A DNA stretch of 64,000 nt, from positions 372,001-436,000 of the forward strand of contig NZ_JAVIZX010000001.1 in assembly GCF_031453675.1 (NCBI RefSeq). The letters are read 5' to 3'. The DNA is from Paracidovorax wautersii (GTDB taxonomy: Bacteria > Pseudomonadota > Gammaproteobacteria > Burkholderiales > Burkholderiaceae_C). Position 1 is the stretch's first letter. Each line of letters starts with the position of its first letter. The position numbers and the translations under genes are program-made. The notes under the pieces are model-generated. The model made no database searches. It saw nothing but the letters and a program-made list of their open reading frames with translations, and was not told the origin of the DNA. Shown piece by piece: positions 24,123 to 32,193 of this stretch.

Positions 24123-25583
24123 TCAATGGACGCGGCCGCCGGCCGCGTCCGCACCGGCGGGCGCAGCCCGCTTGGCGTTGGGATCGATCGGCTGGGGCAC
24201 CAGCGTGCCCACGGTGAGCTGGTCGTCGCCGAAGTAGCGCGCCGCCACCGACTGCACCTGCGCCGGCGTCACGTCCCGCAGCAGCTTGAGCAGGCGGTCG
24301 TCCGCGTCCAGCGGCAAGCCCTGTACCCAGTTGCTGCCCAGATCGCTTGCCTGGCTCTGCAGCGAATCGCGGGCGTAGATGGTGGAGGCCGCCCACTGCG
24401 TTTTCACGCGGGACAGTTCGGCCTCGCTCACGCCGTCCTTGGCCACGCGGGTCACCTCGGCGCGCAGGGCCTCCTCGACCTGCTGCGGCGTCTTGCCCGC
24501 GGCGGGCACGCCTGTCAGCAGGAACAGGCTGGGGCCGCGCCCCATGACCGAGGCGCCGCTGTCGGCCCCGTCGGCCACGCGGTCCGGGCCCTGGCGCAGG
24601 GCGCGCTCCAGGCGTGCGCCGTCGTAGCCGCTGAGCACGCCGGACAGCACCATCAGCGCCAGGCCGTCGCGGTCGGCCTCCGTTAGGTTCTCCAGCCGCT
24701 GCACCGTCGGCACGCGGAAGGCCAGCGCCACGTACGACTGCTCGGCGGGCGCCTTGAACCAGATGCGGCGCAGGCCGCGCTGCTCGGGCTCGGGCCGCGG
24801 CTTGCGCACCGGCACGGCGCGCACGGGGATGCGGCCGTAGGTCTTCTCGGCCAGCGCGCGCACCTGGGCCGGGTCCACGTCGCCCGCCACCACCACGACG
24901 GCATTGGCCGGCACGTACCAGCGCTGGTGGAAGTCACGCACGTCCTGTGGCGTCATCGAATCCAGGTCGCCCATCCAGCCGATCACCGGGCGGTGGTAGG
25001 GCGAGGCGACGAAGGTGGCGGCGTACAGCTGCTCCATCAGCGCGGCGCGGGGCTGGTCGTCGGTGCGCATGCGGCGCTCTTCCTTGATGACCTCGATCTC
25101 GCGCTTGAACTCGTCGTCCGGCCACTGGTTGTTGGCGAAGCGGTCGGACTCCAGCTTCATCACGTCGCCCAGGCGCTTGGCCGGGATCTGTTGGTAGTAG
25201 CCGGTGTAGTCGTAGCTGGTGAAGGCGTTTTCCTGCCCGCCCAAAGCGGCCACCCGGCGCGAGAACTCGCCCGGCTTCACCGTCTTGGAGCCCTTGAACA
25301 TCATGTGCTCCAGCGCATGGGCCACGCCCGAGGTGCCGTCCACCTCGTCGATGGCGCCCACCCGCACCCAGACCATGTGCACGGCCGTGGGCGCGCGCCG
25401 GTCGGGCTGCACGATCAGCTGCATACCGTTCTTGAGCGTGAACTGCTGCGCGCCCGTGGGCGAGGCGCCGGCCGTGGCGGCAGGGGAAGTGGAGGGAGGG
25501 GTGGAAGGCGGCACCGAAGGCGACGTCTGCGCCCCGGCATGCACGCAGGCCAGCAGGCCCAGGAGGGTGATAGCGCGTTTCAT
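24123..25583 (-). CDS. M16-family zinc metallopeptidase (active subunit)
   Basis: The 486-residue protein carries the inverted zinc motif HxxEH (His89, Glu92, His93 in AHALEHMMFKG) and the downstream Glu-rich helix expected to give the third ligand (DEFKREIEVIKEER). An N-terminal signal peptide (MKRAITLLGLLACVHAGA) sends it to the periplasm. It is followed by a zinc-motif-free homologue, so the two likely form an active/inactive pair as in mitochondrial processing peptidase. Substrates are not known. It is divergent from ftsY with only about 30 bases between the starts, so the two promoters must overlap each other or the coding sequences. Confidence 0.93.
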   Translation of the reverse strand: MKRAITLLGLLACVHAGAQTSPSVPPSTPPSTSPAATAGASPTGAQQFTLKNGMQLIVQPDRRAPTAVHMVWVRVGAIDEVDGTSGVAHALEHMMFKGSKTVKPGEFSRRVAALGGQENAFTSYDYTGYYQQIPAKRLGDVMKLESDRFANNQWPDDEFKREIEVIKEERRMRTDDQPRAALMEQLYAATFVASPYHRPVIGWMGDLDSMTPQDVRDFHQRWYVPANAVVVVAGDVDPAQVRALAEKTYGRIPVRAVPVRKPRPEPEQRGLRRIWFKAPAEQSYVALAFRVPTVQRLENLTEADRDGLALMVLSGVLSGYDGARLERALRQGPDRVADGADSGASVMGRGPSLFLLTGVPAAGKTPQQVEEALRAEVTRVAKDGVSEAELSRVKTQWAASTIYARDSLQSQASDLGSNWVQGLPLDADDRLLKLLRDVTPAQVQSVAARYFGDDQLTVGTLVPQPIDPNAKRAAPAGADAAGGRVH

Positions 25584-25613
25584 AGAATGGCTGCGATTCT
25601 AAGAACCCCGCAA

Positions 25614-27029
25614 ATGTTCAGTTTTTTCAAGAAAAAGCCTCACACCCCCGCCGACCAGCCGGCTGCCACGCCCGAACCTGGCACATCCGCCGCCGCCCCG
25701 CAGACGGACGCAGCCCCTGCGGCCGCGCCCGCCCCCGCTGCCGCCGGACTGGGCTGGCTGCGCAACCCGTTCGCCAAGGCACCGGCGCCCCAGGCCGCTC
25801 CGGCCACGCCGGCCGCCCCCGACGCGCCGCCACCGGCCGCCTCGCCCGTGGCACTGCCGACCGCTCCCTCCGTGCCGGACCCGGTGGTGGCGGTGCCCGC
25901 TCCTGCGCCGGCACCCGCCTCCACACCAGCGCCGGCCGCTTTCACGCCGGCGATGCCTGTGCCTACCCCGGCTCCAGCCCCAGCTCCAGCTACCACGCCG
26001 GTCATCCTGGCGCCTGCGCCTGTCGCGCCCCCTGCCCCGCTCCCGGCTCCTGTGCCTGCAGCCGCGCCCCAGCCCGTTGTGTCTGTCGCGCCAGCGTCCA
26101 TGCCAGTCGCCCTCCCGGAGCCCGCTGCGGAGCGCAAGGGCTGGCTCGATCGCCTGAAGTCCGGCCTGCGCAAGACCGGCACCAGCATCACCACCGTCTT
26201 CACCGGCACGCAGATCAACGACGCGCTGTACGACGAGCTGGAAGAGGCCTTGCTCATGGCCGACACCGGCGTCAAGGCGACGCAGCACCTGCTGGACGAT
26301 CTCAAGCGCCGTGTGAAGGAAGCCAAGGCCACCGACCCGGCGGCCGTGAAGGGCCTGCTGGCCGATGCGCTGGCCGACCTGCTGCGCCCGCTGGAAAAGC
26401 CGCTGGTCATCGGCCAGTACACGCCCACGGTGATCATGGTGGCGGGCGTGAACGGCGCGGGCAAGACGACCTCGATCGGCAAGCTCACCAAGCACCTAGC
26501 GAATGAAGGAGCCGCCGTGCTGCTGGCCGCGGCCGACACCTTCCGCGCCGCGGCGCGCGAGCAGCTCGGCGTCTGGGCCGACCGCAACACGGTGGAGATC
26601 GTCAGCCAGGAAGGCGGCGACCCGGCGGCCGTGAGCTTCGACGCCGTCACGGCCGGCAAGGCCCGCAACAAGGATGTGGTGCTGGTCGACACTGCGGGCC
26701 GCCTGCCCACGCAGCTGCACCTGATGCAGGAGCTGCAGAAGATCCGCCGCGTAGTCACCAAGGCCGATGCGACCGCGCCGCACGAAGTGCTGCTGGTGAT
26801 CGACGGCAACACCGGCCAGAACGCGCTGGCGCAGGTGCGCGCCTTCGACGACGCGCTGCAGCTCACCGGCCTGATCGTCACCAAGCTGGACGGCACTGCC
26901 AAGGGCGGCGTGCTGGCCGCCATCGCGCAGGAGCGGCCGGTGCCGGTCTACTTCATCGGCGTGGGCGAGAAGCTGGAAGACCTGGAGACCTTCAACGCCC
27001 GCGAGTTCGCGCAGGCCCTGTTGAACTGA
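25614..27029 (+). CDS. ftsY: Signal recognition particle receptor FtsY
   Basis: FtsY is the GTPase receptor that docks SRP-ribosome complexes at the membrane. The 471-residue protein has the NG domain from about residue 175: P-loop GVNGAGKTTSIGKL near 279, DTFRAAAREQL, DTAGRLPTQ and TKLDGTAKGG. The N-terminus is a short lipid-binding MFSFFKKK followed by about 140 residues very rich in Pro and Ala, where E. coli has an acidic A domain. ATG 25614 is chosen because longer upstream frames run antisense through the M16 gene. Confidence 0.96.
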   Translation: MFSFFKKKPHTPADQPAATPEPGTSAAAPQTDAAPAAAPAPAAAGLGWLRNPFAKAPAPQAAPATPAAPDAPPPAASPVALPTAPSVPDPVVAVPAPAPAPASTPAPAAFTPAMPVPTPAPAPAPATTPVILAPAPVAPPAPLPAPVPAAAPQPVVSVAPASMPVALPEPAAERKGWLDRLKSGLRKTGTSITTVFTGTQINDALYDELEEALLMADTGVKATQHLLDDLKRRVKEAKATDPAAVKGLLADALADLLRPLEKPLVIGQYTPTVIMVAGVNGAGKTTSIGKLTKHLANEGAAVLLAAADTFRAAAREQLGVWADRNTVEIVSQEGGDPAAVSFDAVTAGKARNKDVVLVDTAGRLPTQLHLMQELQKIRRVVTKADATAPHEVLLVIDGNTGQNALAQVRAFDDALQLTGLIVTKLDGTAKGGVLAAIAQERPVPVYFIGVGEKLEDLETFNAREFAQALLN

Positions 27030-27089
27030 GCGCCGCAGGCACGTGCCGGCCGGGCCCGCCACATCCGCCCGCGGCGGACCTCCGCGCGC

Positions 27090-28226
27090 TCACAGGCGTT
27101 CGAGCACCGTCGCGATGCCCTGGCCCCCGCCGATGCACTGCGTCGAGAGTGCATAGCGCCCCTGCCCGCGCTGCAGCAGCGCGGCCGCCTTGCCGGTGAT
27201 GCGCGCGCCGGTCGCCCCCAGCGGATGGCCGATGGACAGGCCGCCGCCATCCAGGTTCGCTTTCGCCGGATCCATACCCAGGGCGCGCATGCACGCCAGC
27301 GCCTGCGAGGAAAAGGCCTCGTTGATCTCCACGACGTCGATGGCGTCCAGGTCCAGCCCCGCGCGGGCCAGCGCCTTGCGGGTCGCGGGCACGGGGCCCA
27401 TGCCCATCTCGGTCGGATCGCAGCCGATGGTGGCGAAGCTGCGGATGCGCGCCAGCGGCTGCAATCCGTTGCGCAGCGCGAAGTCCTCGCTGGTCACCAG
27501 CACGGCGGCAGCGCCGTCGGTCAGGGGCGACGAGGTGCCCGCCGTCACCACGCCGTCGGGGCGGAAGGCCGGCTTCAGCCCCGCGAGCGCCTCGGCCGTC
27601 GTGCCCGGGCGGATGCAGCCGTCTTCATCGACCTGGGTGCCGTCCGGCGTGGTGATGCGGACGATTTCGTCGCGCAGGCGGCCGGCATCCCGCGCGGCCG
27701 CGGCCTTGCGGTGCGACCCGACCGCGAACTGCTCCTGGTCTGCGCGCGACACCTGGTAGCGCTGCGCCACGTTCTCCGCCGTCTCGCCCATGCTGATGTA
27801 GGCCTGCGGGAAGCGATCCATCAGCTCCGGGCTCGGGTCGAAATGCAGGCCGCCTTGGGGCACCATGGTCATCGACTCGACACCGGCGCATACGAAGGCC
27901 TCGCCCATGCCGGCCTCGATCTGCGCGGCTGCCATGTGGATGGCCGACATGGACGAGCCGCAGAACCGGTTGATCGTCATGCCGCCCACCTGCTCGGGCA
28001 GCCCGGCAAGAAAGCCGACCAGCCGCGCAAGGTTGTTGCCCTGCGGCCCCTCGGGGTAGGCACAGCCGAGGATGATGTCCTCGATCAGCGCCGGGTCGAT
28101 GTCGGCCCGCTGCACGAGGGCGCCGACCACCTGCGCGGCCAGGGTATCGGGGCGCGTGCCCGCCAGCGCGCCCTTGCGTGCCGGATGGAAGGGAGAGCGG
28201 GCATACGAGGCGATCACGGCTTTCAT
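27090..28226 (-). CDS. Thiolase (acetyl-CoA acyltransferase family)
   Basis: This 378-residue thiolase has the acylated Cys89 (NRFCGSSMSA), the catalytic His in SIGHPLGATG and the second Cys in STQCIGGGQG, so it should be active in thiolytic cleavage or condensation of acyl-CoAs. Substrate chain length cannot be read from the sequence; it resembles FadA-type 3-ketoacyl-CoA thiolases. ATG 28226 has AAGGAG upstream. A TetR gene is divergently placed 250 bases away with shared-looking operator elements, so repression by that regulator and an acyl-CoA inducer is a reasonable inference. Confidence 0.93.
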   Translation of the reverse strand: MKAVIASYARSPFHPARKGALAGTRPDTLAAQVVGALVQRADIDPALIEDIILGCAYPEGPQGNNLARLVGFLAGLPEQVGGMTINRFCGSSMSAIHMAAAQIEAGMGEAFVCAGVESMTMVPQGGLHFDPSPELMDRFPQAYISMGETAENVAQRYQVSRADQEQFAVGSHRKAAAARDAGRLRDEIVRITTPDGTQVDEDGCIRPGTTAEALAGLKPAFRPDGVVTAGTSSPLTDGAAAVLVTSEDFALRNGLQPLARIRSFATIGCDPTEMGMGPVPATRKALARAGLDLDAIDVVEINEAFSSQALACMRALGMDPAKANLDGGGLSIGHPLGATGARITGKAAALLQRGQGRYALSTQCIGGGQGIATVLERL

Positions 28227-28245
28227 GGAAACTCCTTGAATGGAC

Positions 28246-28455
28246 GAACGAACAATGGCGATGCAGTCGATCCGGAAGCCGGGGGGCGGACGCGCCGGGC
28301 CAGCGCCTGCGCGGCCCTGCGGCCAGGCGCTGCGGGCGTGTCCGACCAACGCCGCATGGGTGTCGGTCCGCTGCCCGGCAGGCGGTGCGCCTTCTGCAGC
28401 GGGGTGCCCCAACAGCATTCCGGCTCCCGTTCGTTCATTGTATTACGATCATAAT
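28246..28455. promoter_or_regulatory. Divergent thiolase/tetR control region with inverted sites
   Basis: GAACGAAC (28246-28253), just before the thiolase start, is mirrored by GTTCGTTC (28429-28436), just before the tetR start. Next to the latter, ATTACGATCATAAT (28442-28455) is a near-perfect palindrome that includes a -10-like CATAAT. These are plausible sites for the adjacent TetR protein. Binding is inferred. Confidence 0.4.
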
Positions 28456-28475
28456 TTTAAAGAAGGGGTGGTGTG

Positions 28476-29057
28476 ATGCGATATGCCTCCGGACAGAAGG
28501 AACTCACGCGCCAGAAGATGGTGGACACCGCGGCCCTGGTGCTGCGCCGTGACGGCATCGCCGCGGCCGGGGTGGCCACGCTGATGGCGGAAGCGGGGCT
28601 GACGAACGGTGCCTTCTACGCCCATTTCGACAGCAAGGAAGCCCTGGTGGCCGAGGCGGTGGTGGCCGCGCTGAAGGAGACCGCGGCTACCCTGGCCCGG
28701 ACGGTGGCCGAAACTGCCGAGGGCCACCGGCTCGACGCACTGATCGACCGTTACCTGGATGCGCGCCACGCGGCCCATCCCGAGCGCGGCTGCGCCGTCA
28801 CCGCCCTCGGGCCGGAGCTCGCCCGCCGGCCGCCGGAGACGCGGGCTGCCGTCGGCGCCGCCATCGACGATCTCATCGGCGTCATCGTGTCGGCCCTGCC
28901 GCCCGGCCACCGGGATCCGCTGGCCGCCGGCCGCGCCGTGTTCGGCTGCATGGTGGGCACCCTCCAGCTGGCGCGCGTTGCTGAACCCGGCGCGCAGGCG
29001 GACATCCTGCGGGGCGGAGCCGCCGCCGCCCGCCTGCTGGGCCGCCCGGCAGGCTGA
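28476..29057 (+). CDS. TetR-family transcriptional regulator
   Basis: The 193-residue protein has an N-terminal TetR helix-turn-helix (about 10-55), with the signature GLTNGAFYAHFDSKEAL, and a C-terminal ligand domain of the TetR_C type (ERGCAVTALGPELARR). AGAAGGGG precedes the ATG at 28476; a GTG one codon earlier is also possible. It is divergent from the thiolase gene and probably represses it and itself. Ligand class is unknown; an acyl-CoA would suit the neighbour. Confidence 0.92.
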   Translation: MRYASGQKELTRQKMVDTAALVLRRDGIAAAGVATLMAEAGLTNGAFYAHFDSKEALVAEAVVAALKETAATLARTVAETAEGHRLDALIDRYLDARHAAHPERGCAVTALGPELARRPPETRAAVGAAIDDLIGVIVSALPPGHRDPLAAGRAVFGCMVGTLQLARVAEPGAQADILRGGAAAARLLGRPAG

Positions 29058-29107
29058 GGCCGCTCAGTCAGCGCAGCGCAGCGGCCGCCCGCGGCGCCTG
29101 CCGCTGG

Positions 29108-29512
29108 TCAGCGCAGCCGTGGCCCGCTGCGCACCGATTCGATGGTGCCGTTGTGCACGCGGACGACGCCCAGGAAGTTGCCGTCGCCGCGGTCGTAGGT
29201 CCACTCTTCCATGGGCACGCACTGGTTCGCCAGCACCGCGCCGGGGCCGTAAGGACGGTACGGCAAGGCGATCCAGCCCAACTGCAGCATGGGCACGCAC
29301 ACGGCCTGGCGGAACACCGGCTCCCCGCACTTCTGCAGCAGCGCCACCAGCGGTTCGCCCTTGCCGACGAGCCGGCCATTGCAGCGCATCGATTCGGAGG
29401 CCTGCGCGTGCGGCGGCGCCATCGCGCAGGCCGCCGCGACGGCCCACGCAGCGGTCAAGGTGCGAGACGTCGCGCGTACGGCCAGGCGATGCAGGAGGGG
29501 GCGCAGTGGCAT
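29108..29512 (-). CDS. DUF2845-type exported protein
   Basis: The predicted 134-residue protein has an N-terminal signal peptide with Arg-rich start and an AQAS cleavage region near residue 38. The mature part begins MRCNGRLVGKGEP and contains LLQKCGEP and several Cys, with YDRGDGNFLGVVRVHNGTI, the pattern of DUF2845. A periplasmic location with disulfides is likely. The start at ATG 29512 is chosen for the signal peptide; the open frame continues upstream antisense to the CYTH gene. Function is unknown. It converges on tetR and diverges from the CYTH gene. Confidence 0.75.
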   Translation of the reverse strand: MPLRPLLHRLAVRATSRTLTAAWAVAAACAMAPPHAQASESMRCNGRLVGKGEPLVALLQKCGEPVFRQAVCVPMLQLGWIALPYRPYGPGAVLANQCVPMEEWTYDRGDGNFLGVVRVHNGTIESVRSGPRLR

Positions 29513-29584
29513 GGCCGGAAGCTTAACCCCGCCCAGCCCGCCATGCCCGCGGTAGACTGCCCGTCCCCCTTCCCAGCACCCGCC

Positions 29585-30061
29585 ATGGCCATCGAAATCG
29601 AACGCAAGTACCTCGTCGCCGACCCCTCCGTCGTGGCGGGCCGCACCGGCGTGCGCATGGCGCAGGGCTACATCGCCGACAACGGCATGTGGGTGCGGGT
29701 GCGCATTGCCGGCAACGACGGTTTTCTCACGCTCAAGGGCCCGTCGCGCGGCCTGTCGCGCGCCGAATTCGAATACGCGATTCCGCTGGCCGATGCCCAG
29801 GCGCTGCTGGCCGACCACTGCGCCCACGGCGCGCTGGAGAAGGTGCGCTACATCGTGCCGCTGGAGGGTTTCGACTTCGAGGTCGATGTCTTCGAAGGCC
29901 CGCTGGCCGGCTTGGTCACGGCCGAAATCGAGTTGGCCAGCGAAGGCATCCAGCCGCCCTCGCCGGCCTGGCTGGGCGCGGAAGTGACGGAGGACCTGCG
30001 CTACAGCAACGCGCAGCTGGCCAAGGCCCGCCGGATTCCCCAGCCGGCGACGCTGGGGTAG
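29585..30061 (+). CDS. CYTH-domain protein (putative inorganic triphosphatase)
   Basis: The 158-residue protein is a single CYTH domain. It starts with the diagnostic EIERKYLV (residues 4-11) and has RVRIAGNDGFLTLKGP, RAEFEYAIP, VRYIVPL, FEVDVFEG and AEIELASE, the alternating charged strands of the triphosphate tunnel. Stand-alone bacterial CYTH proteins hydrolyse tripolyphosphate or related triphosphates with a metal ion; which substrate applies here is not visible. It is cytosolic and diverges from the DUF2845 gene. Confidence 0.92.
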   Translation: MAIEIERKYLVADPSVVAGRTGVRMAQGYIADNGMWVRVRIAGNDGFLTLKGPSRGLSRAEFEYAIPLADAQALLADHCAHGALEKVRYIVPLEGFDFEVDVFEGPLAGLVTAEIELASEGIQPPSPAWLGAEVTEDLRYSNAQLAKARRIPQPATLG

Positions 30062-30109
30062 GCGCCCAGACAACGGCCCGTTGCGCCGGCCGGCCGAAAG
30101 AGTCCACCG

Positions 30110-30472
30110 TCAAGTGCGCTCAGCACCGCCGCCCACCTGCTGCGCCACCCAGTCCGCATAGTCTGCGGCCGCCAGTTCCGTGCGCACCAGCAGCTGCGGC
30201 ACCTCGTAGCCATGGGCTTCGCGCAGCCACGCCAGCAGGGCGGGCACGGTGGCGGGCAGCGTCTTGCAGACCAGGCGCCATTCGGGTTCTTCGCACTGCT
30301 GCCCCTTCCACACGTAATGCGAGGTGATGCGCTCCACCTGCACGCAGGCCGCGCGGCGGGCCTGCACCGCGCCCCGGGCCAGGCGAGCGGCGTCGGCCTC
30401 GGAGCCTACGGTGGTGGTCACGACGGCAACCGGCGCGGTGGCGGAAGGGGGAACGATATCCACGGCCGGCAT
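30110..30472 (-). CDS. cutA: Divalent-ion tolerance protein CutA
   Basis: CutA is a small trimeric cytosolic protein linked to copper/divalent cation tolerance; its biochemical role is unsettled. The sequence shows the family core VVTTTVGSEADAARLARG, the metal-site region RRAACVQVERITSHYVWKG, and EWRLVCKT. Length is 120 residues from ATG 30472, which has GAGGAG at 7-base spacing; the ATG at 30478 is too close to that site. The upstream leader contains a dispersed repeat copy. It is convergent with the CYTH gene. Confidence 0.93.
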   Translation of the reverse strand: MPAVDIVPPSATAPVAVVTTTVGSEADAARLARGAVQARRAACVQVERITSHYVWKGQQCEEPEWRLVCKTLPATVPALLAWLREAHGYEVPQLLVRTELAAADYADWVAQQVGGGAERT

Positions 30473-30484
30473 CTTCATGCTCCT

Positions 30485-30537
30485 CAAAAGATAGCTAGTT
30501 GCGCTTATCCATCAAGCGCTGGCGGCCATTTTTACTC
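30485..30537 (+). repeat. AT-rich dispersed repeat, copy 5
   Basis: Plus-strand order is AGATAGCTAGTT, GCGCTTATCCATCAAGCGCT, GGCGGCC, ATTTTT. It fills the gap between the EamA transporter stop (30555) and the cutA start (30472) and forms the cutA leader. Confidence 0.85.
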
Positions 30538-30554
30538 CAAACCCCGCTATCGGA

Positions 30555-31511
30555 TCAACCGGCGCGCCGTGCCGCCCGGGCTTTGCCCAGGCTCACCACC
30601 AGGATGCCGCCCACGATGCACAGCCCGCCCAGGGCCAGCGGCAGCCCCAGGGGCTCGCCAAGGAAGAGCACGGACGCCAGCAGCCCCACCACCGGCACGC
30701 CCAGCATGGCGGTGGACATGCCCGTGGCCGACAGCTGCATGCTCGCCGCGTTCACGGCGCAGAAGCAGAACGCCGTGGCCAGCGGGCCGACGAACAGCAC
30801 CGTCTCCCACAAGGCCGTGCTGCCGTCGCCGGTGAAGGGCCCCTCGAACCCGTAGGCCAGCGCCAGCAGCGGCACGGTGGCTGTCAGCATCTGCCAGGGC
30901 GCCAGCTGGTAGGCGGACGAATCGGCCTTGAAGTAGCGCAGGTGCAGGATGGTCATGCCCCACAGGAAGGAGCCGGCCATCAGCATCAGATTGGCGTGGA
31001 CCAATGCGGTGTTGGTCCAGTCCATGGCCAGCGGATTGAATAGCACGCCCAGGCCCAGCAGCCCCAGCCCCAGCCCGCCGCACTGCAGGCGCGACAGCCG
31101 CTCGCGGAACACCCATACGGCCACCGGCGTGACCCACAGCGGCGTGGTGTAGGCCAGCACGGCGGAGCGGCCGGCGGGCACCTGCGTCATGGCGATGGAG
31201 CCGAGCGCGGTAAAGGCCATCATCTGCACCAGGCCGACGCTGGCGATCAGCGGCAGGTCGCGGCGCGTGGGCACCTTGAGCGAGCCGGCCGCCAGCTGGA
31301 TGGCGAACAGGCACAGCCCGCCCGTGGCGAAGCGCAGCGCGGAGAACCACAGCGGCGTCACATGGTCCAGCCCGGCCTTCATCACCGGCCAGTTGCAGCC
31401 CCAGACCAGAATGGCGAGCGCCAGCAGCAGCACCTTGCTGCGGACGGCCCAGGCTGTGCCCGCGCCCCAGGGAGAAATCGAGAAGGAAAGAGCGGCGGAA
31501 CGGCTGGACAT
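30555..31511 (-). CDS. EamA/DMT-family transporter
   Basis: The 318-residue protein has about ten hydrophobic segments arranged as two EamA repeats (first near 30-160, with WGCNWPVMKAG; second near 175-305, with GSFLWGMTILHLRY), typical of drug/metabolite exporters of the inner membrane. The substrate is unknown. It is divergent from an Lrp/AsnC-family regulator gene with about 140 bases between, and exporters next to Lrp-type regulators often move amino acids. That link is inferred. A 25-residue N-terminal extension precedes the first helix. Confidence 0.88.
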   Translation of the reverse strand: MSSRSAALSFSISPWGAGTAWAVRSKVLLLALAILVWGCNWPVMKAGLDHVTPLWFSALRFATGGLCLFAIQLAAGSLKVPTRRDLPLIASVGLVQMMAFTALGSIAMTQVPAGRSAVLAYTTPLWVTPVAVWVFRERLSRLQCGGLGLGLLGLGVLFNPLAMDWTNTALVHANLMLMAGSFLWGMTILHLRYFKADSSAYQLAPWQMLTATVPLLALAYGFEGPFTGDGSTALWETVLFVGPLATAFCFCAVNAASMQLSATGMSTAMLGVPVVGLLASVLFLGEPLGLPLALGGLCIVGGILVVSLGKARAARRAG

Positions 31512-31649
31512 GGGAGGGGTAGCAGGGGTCGGGGAAAACCCTGAATCCTAGGCAGTCACCGCCAGTGATTGCATCCTTCTTTGCCTGCCAATTCCCATCA
31601 CGCAACATAGATTCCCCACACAACAGCCACTTCATGGACAATTTCACCC

Positions 31650-32141
31650 ATGAAGAAACTGGACAAGGTGGACATCGGCATCCTGAACCTGCTGCAGGAG
31701 GACGCCGGCATGACCAATGCGGAGCTGGCCAAGGCCGTGCACCTCTCCGCCACGCCCTGCTACAACCGCGTGAAGGCGATGGAAGACCTGGGCCTGATCC
31801 AGCGACAGGTCACGCTACTGGACCCGGAAATCCTGGGTCTGCACCTCAACGTGTTCATCCACGTGAGCCTGGAGAAGCAGTTCCAGAGTGCGCTGGAACA
31901 GTTCGAGGCCACGATCGCCGCGCGGCCCGAGGTGATGGAGTGCTATCTGATGACGGGAGACGCCGACTACCTGCTGCGCGTGCTCGTGCCCGACATCAAG
32001 GCGCTGGAGGCGTTCATCCGCCAGCTGACCACGGCGCCGGGCGTGGCGCGCATCCGTTCCAGCTTCGCGCTCAAGCAGGTGCGCTACAAGACAGCGCTGC
32101 CGCTGCCCGACAACGGACTGACGCTGCCCGCGCGCGAGTGA
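31650..32141 (+). CDS. Lrp/AsnC-family transcriptional regulator
   Basis: The 163-residue regulator has an N-terminal winged helix-turn-helix ([26 protein letters not shown]) and a C-terminal RAM/AsnC ligand domain ([17 protein letters not shown]). It likely forms octamers or dimers that sense an amino acid. It diverges from the EamA transporter, its probable target. In the N-terminal domain [17 protein letters not shown] carries the recognition helix. Effector and regulon are unknown. Confidence 0.93.
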   Translation: MKKLDKVDIGILNLLQEDAGMTNAELAKAVHLSATPCYNRVKAMEDLGLIQRQVTLLDPEILGLHLNVFIHVSLEKQFQSALEQFEATIAARPEVMECYLMTGDADYLLRVLVPDIKALEAFIRQLTTAPGVARIRSSFALKQVRYKTALPLPDNGLTLPARE

Positions 32142-32193
32142 GTGATTGATTGAATGACTGGTCGGCGGACAACGCGGCTGTGCACGTCGCGCC

